DNA of 64,000 nt from Bradysia coprophila (taxonomy: Eukaryota; Arthropoda; Insecta; Diptera; Sciaridae): contig NC_050736.1 in NCBI RefSeq assembly GCF_014529535.1, forward strand, positions 806,001 to 870,000, read 5' to 3'. The translations under genes were made by a program, and so were the position numbers. The notes under the pieces were generated by a model that saw nothing but the letters and a program-made list of their open reading frames with translations, was not told the origin of the DNA and did no database searches. Positions 36,874 through 48,629 of this stretch are shown here, in pieces. Within the stretch, counting starts at the first letter, position 1; the number at the start of each line of letters is the position of its first letter.

Positions 36874-37157
36874 CTGCAACAAGTAAAATTAATGAATTGC
36901 ACAGATACACAGAATGTGCGTCTTTCACGTTCTACCACTTCTTGCTTTTCTAATTAAATCTCAATGATTTCCCCTTTTATCTTTTTCAAATTTGTTTTAA
37001 TGATTTGATTCAAGAGGGCATGACACATCATAATATTGTTTGACAACATCTATCAGCTGATTCTGTGAATAACGACAATGCTTGCACTTTTTTGTTTGGA
37101 AACATCAAATCGTAACATTGAGTCTTTGTGGTTTAAATTAATGTTAAGATTGCAATA

Positions 37158-40100
37158 ATGAGTGCAGTTGAATTATTACAAAAGGCTGTGAGACTAGATA
37201 CAAGCGGCCGTATGTTGGAGGCGTTAAAATTGTATCAGTCAGGTATCGACGAGCTGTTAAAGATTTGCAAAAGTGAGTTTGTTTTCCCTTGAATTGATTT
37301 AATATCTTATTGCTGATTTTGTTCATTAATTTTTAGTTGAAGAAGATGCAGCTAAGAAATTACGCTATCAGGATAAACTCAAAGAATACATGACACGAGC
37401 TGAACAAATCAAGGAGTTGTACAAATCTCAAATTTCAAAGGGTCAAATCGTGGACAAACGACATATCATTGAAAATTCAACGGGAAATAGTTACGAATCC
37501 GTTTTCGGAAAATATCTAAAAGACGATGTCACAGAAATTTCACTCGACGAACCGTACATTCGAGAGCATTATCAAGTGAGTTAGAATTGGTCTGTGTTGA
37601 CCTGGTTTAGTTTCCATTAAGAATTTGCTCTCTTTCCAGTTGGTCAATTTAGTTAAGTTCTGTGAACTCGTCGTCCTGAAATGTCGAAATCTTAGATATA
37701 TTCACGTTACAACTTCCAAGGACGCTAGAGATAATTCGGACCAAACGAAGGCCTTCGCATCATTAGTTAAAAGTTTAAAGAGTCGAGCCATTACCATGAA
37801 CATCGAATTTTCGGACCACATTCATGATCGTCAAATCATGTGAGTATATAGAGTGTTAAGAGAGAATGTGAAAAAGAGTATTCACCCATCGAGCTCAGTT
37901 AAATTAACTGATTTGTTCCTAATTAACTGGACTTTTACATACTAATTTTGAAGAATCATCCATCGAGACCAATTACTGGTAACTGGTCATTTTTTTCTCT
38001 TTTGTTTGATAAAGACACCGTTAAGTTGACAGTTTTCGACTGACATTTCACTCAAAGTAAATTCTATAGACTATTACGATGAAATAGAAGGAAATATAAT
38101 TTAGACCAGTTATTTTAACTTACCTTACGGGATATGTCAAAAATTCAGATGAAAATAAGCAATGACAAATACAGTGTTTAAGTAGAGCGATTTTTGACCA
38201 CTTTGTTTAAACTGGTCTCGGTGTCACACGTCAAAATGATAGAAATCACATACAAATTTAAACTGGGCTCAACTCTCAATTTCTTTTTTCATTGATGAAT
38301 ATTTGACAGCTGACCCAGAGACCAATTAAATTTAACTGGTTTTCGCTCTCCTTACACACTGTATAACCCAATGCAAGTTATAATTAACTGGTCTTCGGAA
38401 ATTTCGTTCTATGTCAGAAATTCAATGAAAATAATCAATGACAAATACACCAAGGCAAGTTATAATTAACTGGTCTTTGGAACTCTCGATCTGATCTTGA
38501 TGGTATATAACTGCTTCCGTTTGCATTCTTTAACTGGAGTTTTCGGCAAACACTGCCACCTCGCACACAACAAAAGTTTAGATTTTTAACGAATCGTTCA
38601 ACTTTTATTACAAGAGCTCGTTCAGAAACGATTTTTTCTTCACTGAGTTTCGTTCAGTTAACGATGAAAGGTGTAACTGTGAGGTTAGATTTCTCACGAT
38701 GTATTTTGGTCGTGAAATGTTACCCAAATGTCATGAAACTTCGGTGAAGTGAATGTACAATGGATATGTTGTGGTCTGCGGATATAAATCATTTCGATTT
38801 CTGTGGACCATTTGATGAATCGATATGCCAGCGTCGACAGTTCAAGAACAGAGAGTTTCCGATGTCAAATCGATCTGACACCGACCTAACAAAACATTTT
38901 CTGACTTTTGATTGCGTCGAATGAATTCTGAATAATGGATGAGTGATGTTCGTCATGGTCAAATAAATTTCTAAGAAACAAAATAGTTCTGTTGTCAGTT
39001 GTTTGTGGCACCTCCTTCCTCTTCATTTCGTATATAAGTTCCTTTGCCCTCCACTTTCGGTCTAGTAAGTTTGTCCGTTAAGGTAAGTTAAGGACGCAAG
39101 TGAGTATCACTGTGAAGTTGAGGTCCTCCACATTCATAATAAATAATAATTTAATCAAATAATTGCATAACTGAGTTGGAGGTCACAGCCCTAGTCAAAG
39201 TTCACCTATGTTCCATCGATTCTGAGAAATTTTTGCCGATTACCACCAGCCAGGTATGGAAGATCAAAAAAATGTTAGACTTATTTTGGGGCCTAGGCAC
39301 CAAGGCCTAACTAGGCATATATAAAGAAGTCCCGGAAAAAAATAGCGCCGATTTCGGTCAGTCGAAATTCAAAAGAATCCCTCTGTGGGAATGTAAACAT
39401 AAACAGAAAATTAACTCGTAACATTCACTAACGTATCTGAACGGCAAACGTCAGACAACTGTTAGTGTTAAACATTAAACGAATCGTCAAATTTTCACTG
39501 AGTGAAGAAAAAATCGTTCCTGAACGAGCTCCAAAAATTGAGCTTTGTGCTGCAGTTGTGAATGTATACTCCTACTCCACAGACGATAATTTTTACTTTC
39601 AATTTTCAAGAGTAAAGTGTGACCATTTTCTTCTTGAAATTTATTCCGTACCCAGACAACGATTCACATGAAATATTAATGTAGCTTTACGAACATAAAA
39701 AGCGCAAAATGTTGATGATGTTGAATTATATTCTGCATCAACTCCCCAGTTACCAAGTTTATTTTTCTAATTTTGTATGCCATCATAAACAACATTTTCA
39801 AGATGATGCAACTAAAAGTTGAATAATTAAAGCGAAACCGTACGAACTTTAAAGAGAATGTCTCTCTGCTTATTGCTTATGAAAAAAAGGTTACCCAAAA
39901 TCTGTTATGAAAATGGTCTTACTCACTGAACTTATTTGTTCAATGGAGCTATAAATGGATCGGTAAACTTAGCATAACGACGGCTGTACAACGTACACAA
40001 TTGTAACAAAAATTTTGAATTTATTTCAGTAGTCGGAGAGATGATTGAGACACGTGTCAGAATTCGGTCAAGTAATTTGCACTTTCACTGTACAAACTCT

Positions 40101-42061
40101 GAAAATAGAGCAGAGCAATCACACAAATAGTTGATAATTATGCGAAAAGTAATTATGTACACAAAATTCTGACTTCAAAAATTAGATTTTCAGTCTCAAT
40201 TACCTATTGATGTGGAAACGTAAACTTACGCTACAGAGTAAAGTACCGAAAGACACAAGATTTATTCAATTTTCATACAAAGCCTCTCGTCTTGAAATCT
40301 GTCTTTTTCGATCTACCTGTACCGTATTTTGTAATAAGTAGGTTCCACTCTTGAAAAACCAGTTTTCAATTTTGCCATCGTTTTCCTCTAGCTTTATTAT
40401 CCGCATAAATTTCCACATATAACCTTTACTCACGAAGCTTTCTGATCTTGTCTACAGTATAAAAGGCTTTAGAACAAGGAATATGTACGTCGAACTGCTG
40501 ACTATAAACAGATGAATTTAAGGCACAAATTAAGGCAGCAATCAGGCACAAGTCCGTAAGGTTCTAGAATCTAGATAGGGTCATGTATTTTCATAAAATT
40601 ACCTAACCCTAACCTGAATTTTCAGGTCAGGATCAATTTGACCGTGGTCGACCTGTTCGGAGCGAGCTTCCGAGCAACAATTTTTAAGAATCATGAAACT
40701 TACCGACATATTTCTGGCGAAGACATTCTTTAAAATGATTTTTCACCATGAAGCCATGATGGCTCATTTTTGGTCAAATGGAGAAAAACGTAGATCTGGT
40801 TGTGGTCTACATTTTTCTCCATTTGACAAAAAATGAGCCATCACGGCTTCATGGTGAAAAATCATTTTAAAGATTGTCTTCGCCAGAAATATGTCAGTAA
40901 GTTTCATGATTCTTAAAAATTGTAGCTCGAAAGCTCGCTCCGAACAGGTCGACCACGGTCAAATTGATCCTGACCTGAAAATTCCGGTTAGTGTAAGGTA
41001 ATTTTATAAAAATACATGACTTGATCCTGATCATCATTTATGTAACCTGATCAGGTTTCAGGTCAGGTTTGACCTAATTACAAAATTCGTGTTTCAGGTC
41101 AATTCAGGTCAAATTTATTATATCAGGTTCAGGTCAAACTACGTTTAGGTTTTTTTCAAATAATTCCAGGCTGTTCCGATCTTTATTAAAATAACCAATA
41201 AGCCAAATCCGGACAATCCAAATTGAGGAAGAGCCAAAGATCGAACACGAACACAAACCCACATATATGAAAGACGTTCGGGCGAATCTAGTCCGGTACT
41301 AAGTCAGTCTGCGATCTCTTCTCTTCAGGATTTTCTCTAATTAATTCAATTTGTAAATTCGGATTTATTGCGGCTGCTTGCTAATAATTAAAGGTCAGAT
41401 TATGTCAGGCTCTTCAAAGTCTGATCTGAAAAATACCTGAACCTGTTTTAACCTGATATCAATTTAAATCTGATCTAAATTGCTGTTAGTTAACCTAAAA
41501 AAAAACTTTCATACAAATTTTTCAGGTGACTCTGAACCAGGTTTTAGATTATCTGACAATTTCGAATTAAATAAGGATTAGGCCAGGTTTTTTGTAATTG
41601 ACTGACCCGACAGTCCACGTCAAATTATTTTCCATACTTTTCTAATTAGAAATTGATTATCGTATTGGGCATTCTAAGTAAATGTATCATTTCCATCAAC
41701 TCTATCCACATTATTGCGGTGAAAGCAGTCGTGCAGATATTTGTTGACAATCACTCAGCGTTAATTAATTTTCTTTTATTTCAAAATTTTCCAGTTTAAT
41801 TTTCCTTGTTAACGTTTTATAGAATTTGTATGGAACAACCAAATGCCAGTTTTACTCCGATACTATACTCAGTAACTAGACTTATGACAACAATTTCTTT
41901 TTTTCAGACTAAACAACGGATACGTCATCAAAATTGGCCGCGGATTAAATTATTTCAAACCGACTGCATCTCGTTTCGAGTTGGGATGCTTTGACTATGA
42001 AATGCGTGAATGTAAAGAGACTAATGTTGATGTGTTTTTTTGTCCCGAGAATAAAAATTGA
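37158..42061 (+). CDS. MITD1: MIT domain-containing protein 1 (MITD1), complete
   Basis: ESCRT-III-associated protein that helps coordinate the last step of cytokinesis (known from the vertebrate orthologue). Four exons (37158-37272, 37337-37575, 37640-37839, 41908-42061) give 235 aa, against about 249 in human. An N-terminal MIT three-helix domain ([49 protein letters not shown]) binds ESCRT-III tails. The C-terminal phospholipase-D-like membrane-binding domain includes [14 protein letters not shown] and, in the last exon, [16 protein letters not shown] with [20 protein letters not shown]. Intron 3 is 4,068 nt and packed with repeats, so the last exon is easily missed. All phases agree. AATAAA overlaps the stop region. 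Confidence 0.94.
38100..38480. repeat. Diverged relative of the 18852 foldback, in MITD1 intron 3
   Basis: GACCAGTTATTTTAACTTACC near 38103 and its inverted form (CAAGGCAAGTTATAATTAAC, then TGGTC) near 38451 match the arm units of the foldback at 18852-19666. A further unit lies near 38370. The same GACAAATACA-type spacer occurs beside both ends, showing duplicated arms as in the relative. Confidence 0.55.
38600..39540. repeat. Segment bounded by inverted GAGCTCGTTC repeats
   Basis: A stretch of about 50 bp near 38612-38660 (GAGCTCGTTCAGAAACGATT, then TTTTCTTCACT) recurs inverted near 39478-39532. The interior contains a TATATAAG box-like site near 39031 and an AATAAATAATAA stretch near 39140. 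No open frame is seen. It may be a composite or nested transposon remnant. Confidence 0.4.
40578..41025. repeat. Near-perfect 218 bp-arm palindrome in MITD1 intron 3
   Basis: The left arm 40578-40795 and right arm 40806-41025 are inverted copies at roughly 90% identity by eye, with only about ten bases between them. Outer ends read GGTCATGTATTTTCATAAAA and its complement. The arms include GTGGTCGACCTGTTCGGAGC and its complement. Transcribed with the MITD1 pre-mRNA, it would form a very long hairpin. A foldback transposon is the likely origin. Confidence 0.85.
41030..41620. repeat. CAGGTCA-rich degenerate repeat tract
   Basis: Short words CAGGTCA, ACCTGAA and CAGGTTTG recur in both orientations over about 600 bp next to the palindrome at 40578 and inside its outer arms (CAGGTCAGGATC). 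It looks like decayed short repeats belonging to the same element. Confidence 0.45.
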
Positions 42062-42077
42062 AAATCAACCGACTTTT

Positions 42078-42323
42078 TTAAAATCGAATTTGGGCAATGT
42101 TTCGTCTGACAAAATTTGTAGTTTTTTTTAAAAACTTACATCTTCCTTTCCTGTGATTTGTGTCATTTACTGCAACTAAGTTATCCTCTGGCTTTGAAGT
42201 AGTAGATGTTAGGACGTCCGGAGGCGACTGCGATTTCGATAAATCAATGACCGACTGTTTACTCGCGCCGACACAAACAGTCAACAATATTGTTTCAATA
42301 AAAAGTTTTCGTGAAAAATGCAT
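42078..42323 (-). CDS. Candidate small secreted basic peptide
   Basis: A single open frame from the ATG at 42323 (context AAAATG) encodes 81 aa. It starts with a good signal peptide (MHFSRKLFIETILLTVCVGA), then a Ser/Thr-rich spacer, then a strongly basic tail (NHRKGRCKFLKKTTNFVRRN). I do not recognise it. A GTAAGT donor occurs within the RKGRC codons, so the true gene could instead splice leftward, but no partner exon was found. It lies 17 bp beyond the MITD1 stop in convergent orientation. Antimicrobial or neuropeptide-like roles are possible and unproven. Confidence 0.4.
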   Translation of the reverse strand: MHFSRKLFIETILLTVCVGASKQSVIDLSKSQSPPDVLTSTTSKPEDNLVAVNDTNHRKGRCKFLKKTTNFVRRNIAQIRF

Positions 42324-43170
42324 TTTATTACGAAAATCACTTCGAGTACTTTGTGACAAACTATCAAACACTGTAATCTAAAGGTGTTTGGTTACTGATT
42401 ACTGATCTATCCGAATACCAACTAATCAGTGCACTGGTAGCACAGCAACATAAAAACATTAACTGAACGATGTGTACCAAGTGGAAGAGTGCGTCGGACG
42501 TGTCCCACTTAAACAAATTCTTTCAATTTACAGGTATGTCAATAAGAACCACGCAAAGTGCTAATTGACTTGTCACAAGTTTAATCAGACTGAATCGTAC
42601 TAACAAAAGTTTTTTTTTTCTCAACTGGAATAAATGGTCTGACTTTGCATGGTACGGCTGGATATAGTGATTGAAATTTTTTGTGTTTTGTGGCCGAAAT
42701 TACTAGTTCTCGATAAACTTTGAAGAATAGAGAGAAGAGAAGATAAAAACGTGACAAGTAACGAATCGAAGCATGATGTGTTTCGTGAAAATGCATTACA
42801 AGAATAGGTAAGTATAACGATATCGAAGAATTTGTCAAAATGATCCAATGGTTTATCGCCTCATCCGTCATTTAGAATTTTTTTACCGTTAACTTTCTTT
42901 CAAATTAGTTGAATGTGTCTTGTTTTCTGATTGGTAGATATATCACCTAATTCACATAATTGAAAGTTGTGTTCGATCGATAAGCTTTTAATTGATTTCA
43001 GAGGTAAGTGAATTAGAGAGTATATAAAATAGGACGAAAGTAGTGCGTTCTATGTAGAAATGATCTAAAGTTTTGTGCTAAAATTAATCATTCAACACAC
43101 ACCTTTTATACCAACCTGATCAAGAGGTATAATAGGCTGCACGAGTGTAAAAATCATTCCATTTTTTGTC
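42324..43170. other. Spacer, no further gene
   Basis: It includes the presumed promoter of the small peptide frame. The remaining open frames lack features. Confidence 0.35.
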
Positions 43171-43179
43171 ACGTTTTAC

Positions 43180-43299
43180 GGTTGCTAGGAATCTCGCGCC
43201 GCGTCATTCACAATTATTCACATTTTGACACATTTTGTATAAGGAAGATGTCACTTTGTGAATTATTGTGAATGACGCGGCGCGAGATTCCTTAACACC
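43180..43299. mobile_element. Mutator-like MITE, 9 bp target-site duplication (copy 1)
   Basis: A 120 bp element with the left end GGTTGCTAGGAATCTCGCGC and the right end GCGCGAGATTCCTTAACACC. ACGTTTTAC is duplicated exactly at 43171-43179 and 43300-43308. The arms extend inward through GCGTCATTCACAAT. A 9 bp duplication is typical of Mutator-like elements. Non-coding. Confidence 0.8.
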
Positions 43300-43660
43300 A
43301 CGTTTTACTGCCTTTAAAATGTTTCAAAATAAGTCTTCCAACTCCAACTCGTTTTTTGCTTAGAAAACTCTTTCGGAAAAATGTAATTTGGGCAGGATAG
43401 TAAAGTATTAGATATGACTGCTCTTATAAGCGATTCAGCAGTGATCATGACTTATGAGAGTGTTGCTGTACTGTAGTGTAAGATTATGCACCTCTGACCA
43501 AAATTTGTATTTTTACGATTGGGAAGTTATGTACCCAGCCGAAGGCATAATTTTGAACAGAGAACCGATAAACGAAATAAACTAGGCAGATAAGTAATAG
43601 TGAAATAATCATTGTCAGAGAAATATTGACATAATGTCTTAAACGACATGAAGATGCTGG

Positions 43661-43803
43661 GTGTCGGGGAATCTCGCACACGCGATCATAGTATGCGTCC
43701 TTTTACGACATGTAACGAAAAGTCATGACTGTGCGAGATTCACCACTTAGAGGTGAATCTCGCACACCATGAATTTGTGTGGTGTGCGAGATTACCCTAC
43801 CCC
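43661..43803. mobile_element. Mutator-like MITE, 9 bp target-site duplication (copy 2)
   Basis: A 143 bp element with the left end GTGTCGGGGAATCTCGCACA and the right end GTGCGAGATTACCCTACCCC. AGATGCTGG is duplicated exactly at 43652-43660 and 43804-43812. It shares the GGAATCTCGC terminus with the element 360 bp upstream. The interior holds a second, shorter inverted repeat (GTGCGAGATTCACC and its complement), as if two copies were fused. Confidence 0.8.
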
Positions 43804-43812
43804 AGATGCTGG

Positions 43813-44640
43813 TAGATTGACTAGGTGGTAAAATGCGGCAATACGTTAAAAAGATCATTTTATAAGTATTAAGATCAATTTACTACAAGGATTACGTACT
43901 CAGGCTTAACTTCTGCATACAAGTAATCGACTAAACTTAACTCAAGAAAAGATATTACTTTTCGTGGATTTTGCTTGTTTCCATCGTTTTATTCGTTCTA
44001 AATTCATTCCATTACATAACATTATCATCAGCATCTATCTTTTCGTTTCCTCTTTTCACACAAACGAGTGAGTGCCTCCCTTTACGTTTCTCCTGTGGAA
44101 AGCACAGAAAATATGTGGAACGAGAAAGACTTTCGTAAAAATCTAAGAAGGATGTTATTGAAGTTTAGTCCATTATTCATCTGTTATAGACACTGTAACT
44201 AACGACAACAAAATGAATAATTTATAACGTCGTTCCCATTTAACGTCGTCTGATCAAGCAAAATACATGTGAAAACAAATGAAGTACAAGATTTTATTTC
44301 AATATTTTGAAAATACTTAAATCATATCAGCTACAGATATCCCGAAGATTTTATTTATCTCCTGTAATGTCATAATATTCACAATTTGAGTGCCACTTTT
44401 AGAATCGAAATGGGCTAGATTTAAACACGTCACTCACAGAACGTACGTTTATTAACTGAACATTTCGATAAATGGTCATTTGCGCACGGCTAACTTCGAT
44501 AATTTCTCATTTATTCACTGAAAATTGACAAATTCTTGACAGTATACTAGATGTGTGTTTTATTTGCGGGGAATATGAATGAGTGACGGTGACATGGCGT
44601 GTTTATCTTTCAGTTTGATTTTTTAATTTTTTTTTTTTTT
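43813..44640. other. Gene-free AT-rich spacer
   Basis: No coding, RNA or repeat signal that I can support, other than a T-rich run at its right end. Confidence 0.35.
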
Positions 44641-44644
44641 TTTT

Positions 44645-44812
44645 GGTGATTATGCCATTACAGGAGATAAAACCTTGTTCCTAACACGGTAGTAAATGGG
44701 GGTTTTGCGCACACGATGTGTTGCCGAACTCGCTTCGCTCGTATCTCACATCTAGTGCGCAAAACAATCCTTATTATGAAAATAGCTATTTACCGTCTGT
44801 AAAAGGTTCAAA
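44645..44812. repeat. Foldback with GC-rich apical hairpin
   Basis: Nested inverted repeats: outer GGAGATAAAACCTTG-like, middle ACGGTAGTAAATGGG and TATTTACCGTC, inner GTTTTGCGCACACGATGTG and CACATCTAGTGCGCAAAAC. The apex is ACTCGCTTCGCTCGT. No coding capacity. Confidence 0.65.
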
Positions 44813-47800
44813 TTTAAGTACTAAATGACTTTTTAACTATATTGCCTTTTATCTCTCAAATCTCTTGTTCTCATTAAAATTACTGTTCAAATTGTATTAT
44901 GTGTAAGTTTCATTATTTCAGATGCCATAATAATAGAAAATTATTATGGAGGCGTTGGTTGGTAACATAAAGACTAAAAGAGTGAATCGTGCCATTATCG
45001 TCTGGCTAAACACAGAACCTAAGTTTTAAAAACTATATTACAAATTCAGCACACACAATAGCGAATAAATGATATCTGGACACAAAATTTTAGTTATTAA
45101 AACGCTCTGTTAATTCATGCCATTTACCCTTAAAAATGGGCAACTTGTGCATTTCATATGTGCCCTTCATTTGAAAAATGTAACCGCTACACAGTTCAGA
45201 AATTACATTGTTGTACATTTATTTGCCCAGATTGTATTCCTTTCATGTCGATGTGGCCACCGGCCACAGCTTATAAAATAATTAGAGATATATTTTCTCT
45301 GTACGTGAGTATGTGAACTGACCAAAGAACACACATATGTTATAAAAGTACACACATAAACCGCATAGCATAAGGTTGGCTATTGTTGTACGCGGAAACG
45401 GATTTCCTTTGAGAAAAATGATAACTTATATGTATATGGTGAAGATATTTTGTAATAGTGATATATTTGAACATTATATGGTGACAGGATTTAGGCGAGA
45501 ATAATGCAATATAGTCAGTATAAATGCGGAATTCTCACAAATCTAAATTATTGGCTTCTGCGAGTAGACTTTATATAAACGTTTTCCGTTTTTGACACTT
45601 CACATTTACATTTATAATTTACGTTGTACAAATCGGAAACATGATCAATGGACAGAAATTTGCCCGTCGGTTGTGCTTTTATTTCCAAGAAATATTTCGA
45701 AGTAAAATTTTCAAATATTTGTTAAGCGTTTATCACAGAATACTGTTAGAAAGCAGGTCATTGTGCACCTGTTTCCATGACTTCCACGGTCAATTTGTAA
45801 GTTCTGTGATATTTGCATAAATGAACCCCAAATCGAAATGGTAAGGATTATAGATGTAGTGTGCCACTGCTCTTAATCTTAAGGGCTCATTCACAAAGTA
45901 CGCACGCCCATTTGGGTGAAGAGTCTGAATAAAGTATGCGCTTCATACATTTTCATGAAATTGTCCATACAGTGAGAGAAAGGTGAAATTCGACATGCTC
46001 TCTGTTTTAAGAGTTGCTGTGTTTTGTAAATAATTCCACAATCCACACAAAATTCGTTTAACAAATGAAAATCTAGATTTTAATTTGTTTAACGAAATTT
46101 ATGTGGAATCAATACAAGCTACAACAACTGCCAAATTAGTGATCATTCATTGTTTTTTCAGTTTTTTTTTCATTTAATTCATTAATAACTTGCTTAATAT
46201 GCGTTCTGGAGAGTATAATGTGTGTTATATCCCCCAATTACGAAGTCTATTTTGGGGGGTAGAACACATATTTGACTCACGAAAATGCACATTTATCGAG
46301 TTATTAATGAAAATCTGGTGGCCTGGCAGCACTGAAAAAACCGGACGTCATTTATGAATGATCCCTTAAAGAACATGTCGAATTTCAGTTTTGTCTCCCT
46401 GTATGTTTTTGCGTGCAAGGAGTCTAAAATTTGTCCTTTGTCGCGTGAACACTTTGTGAATGGCCCCTAATTTCATTTCTGTCGTTTGAGGCTACGTCTG
46501 AGGTTCCTAAAAGTGCTAAAAATTGAGATATTTCCCCGAAAATCTAAATATTTCTACCGAATCCGAAAATTTATTCAACAACATCTTCATGTACCTAATT
46601 GAGTAAATCTAAATGTATTCAGAAACATTTCCTCAAAGCAAAACACGCATAAACTTTATGGTAAACTTGAGGCAACATGTGTGCTAACTCGAATCCTACA
46701 AAATGAATTGTAAACCGAAATATAGTAGTGCGGTATACTATACCACCAATCGATATATAATTTCAACCCGAAATCAATTCAAATGATTATTCATAAGCAT
46801 AAAATTTATAATTCAAATTTGAAATGTGATATCAGTGGATAAATTCGACGGCTGCTAACCGTATCTACAATTCTAAAACCAACTATAAAGTGTACATGTG
46901 CTTTAGATATCAAAGCCCCGAAAAACTCCCAAGTATAAAATGTGCTGATGAGGTACTTTACATTCCAATGCTTCATCAAAATATTCATCCCAATATGGAT
47001 ATATAATATTCTATGTTAAAGTGTGTATACGTATGTAGAATGTTTATCGTAAAATGCAGAGAAGATCAAACGGAGTCAGATTTAAAAATATATATTTTTT
47101 GAAGACTTTTTCAAGAAATCTTATTTGTGTTATGATGAAGGTAATGTGTAAAACATATCTATACACAAAATCATCGTTGTGTGTGATGGTCATACCCCAT
47201 AATAAAATACTACACATAGCAATTTTCTTTTGAAGATTGCATGACATACATTTCAATCTAACTATAAACGCATATTACATGAAATAAATTCAAATAAAGA
47301 ACAAAAACCGAAAGCCATAAAATATATTTATTTTGGTAATCCTCAGTCATTTATATGGATGTGTGGAATATATATGAATGTACGGAGTAAAGGATAAGGC
47401 AACATCTATTGTAATAACTAACAAAGAAGGAATTTACTATGTGTAGATATAGGTAGGTATAACTATCTGTATAATATAGCACAGACCACACGAGCTACCG
47501 CACAACATCCCAATATTAAGGAGCTTCAATTACTGATAATAAGTTCTATTCTTTTTTGAACTAATCGGATGAATTAAGTAATTTGGCTAGGACGAAGCAT
47601 ACTTCGTCTATTTTCATTTGTTTCGATGTATAGACCAGATCAGGTTTTAAAGAAAACGTTCATAAGACGTGCGTGTAACCGACAATCTACTGGTAATGAT
47701 ACTATTAATCTTTAACAATCGGTATAATAGTTAAATCTACTACTTCTGTTCTTTAAAATATACAGTTTATTTCTACCAAGTTTAAGTTTGCTTCAGCTCT

Positions 47801-48342
47801 TTAACTAGTAGGCCTTTATACGCCTTCATACGAATTTCATGGCCACACGCATGGTAAAGATAAATCCGTATAAGCAGTGTGGCTAAACGTGTGGATCAGC
47901 TGTCTAAATAGCCGTTGAACTCGAAACAGAAATGTGGTTGGAATTAACAATACTTGTGCGACAAAGATTTTGAAATAAAACAGAACATTACAGCGAGCGT
48001 TCCGCCCTTGTTTCATTCATTTTGTTAGTAAGAGTTGACTAGCTGTATCTAATATGTTTTGGTCTGGTCAATGTAACTTGACCTAATGATCAACAAGTGT
48101 TGCTATCCAATACTCACTAGGGCTCGCTTCACTCTGGTCGCAAACTTTCACTCCTGGAGAAATTTCCTATTGTCTCCTCTTGGTTAACAAATAACTATTG
48201 CAAAGTTTACAGTGGTTAAATGTCATAGGTTTAATGTTGAAGTCATAGTTCTTGCTCTATTCTTTTATCATTTATCATTCTAATCCTTCTAAACCAAAAT
48301 TCACAAAATACCGTTCAAAAATCGATATTATCGTCCGAGAAT
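44813..48342. other. Long gene-free stretch
   Basis: 3.5 kb of AT-rich DNA with no exon-like frame. It contains a CCCCCAATTACGAAG-type local inverted repeat near 46230-46260. A repeat near 48122-48205 (GCTCGCTTCACTCTGG through AACAAATAACTATT) has a diverged copy at 63828-63912. Confidence 0.35.
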
Positions 48343-48350
48343 GTTTCACC

Positions 48351-48621
48351 CAAGGTTCCGAAAGAACAGGTTAAGACCAAGGTACTGAAAGAACAGGTTA
48401 AGACACCCACGAAGGCGGGTGACACAGAAATTGATAAACGCAGTCGGTACAGATTGTGTGTGAAATCAACTTGAAGATAATGTTTTTTAAAGAAAATTCG
48501 GATTTTGTTTTTGTTACGTTGCCTTTTTCATATAAATTTCGTAGCCGCTGAACTCAATTTGTGTGTCACCGCCTTCGTGATCAACTCAGAGTTGTCTTAA
48601 CCGGGTTCTTTCAGAACCTTG
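48351..48621. mobile_element. hAT-like MITE with duplicated left end, 8 bp duplication
   Basis: A 271 bp element with the left end CAAGGTTCCGAAAGAACAGG and the right end GGGTTCTTTCAGAACCTTG. GTTTCACC is duplicated exactly at 48343-48350 and 48622-48629. The left arm carries a tandem repeat of about 28 bp (the AAGAACAGGTTAAGAC block twice), and both arms share CACGAAGGCGG. The CAAGG start resembles the MITE at 16536. Confidence 0.85.
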
Positions 48622-48629
48622 GTTTCACC

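Noticed and set aside
36674-36928. Unspliced minus-strand frame suggesting a signal peptide (SLILLVAVDFFPF) for the CUB gene
   Set aside because: It has no ATG start, and the true exon begins at a GTTGCAG acceptor at 36874. The apparent hydrophobic start is intron sequence.
38730-39200. LTR-like look (TATATAAG box, AATAAA-like stretch) in MITD1 intron 3
   Set aside because: No second long terminal repeat, no convincing primer-binding site and no associated coding region. The inverted repeats around it argue for a DNA element instead.
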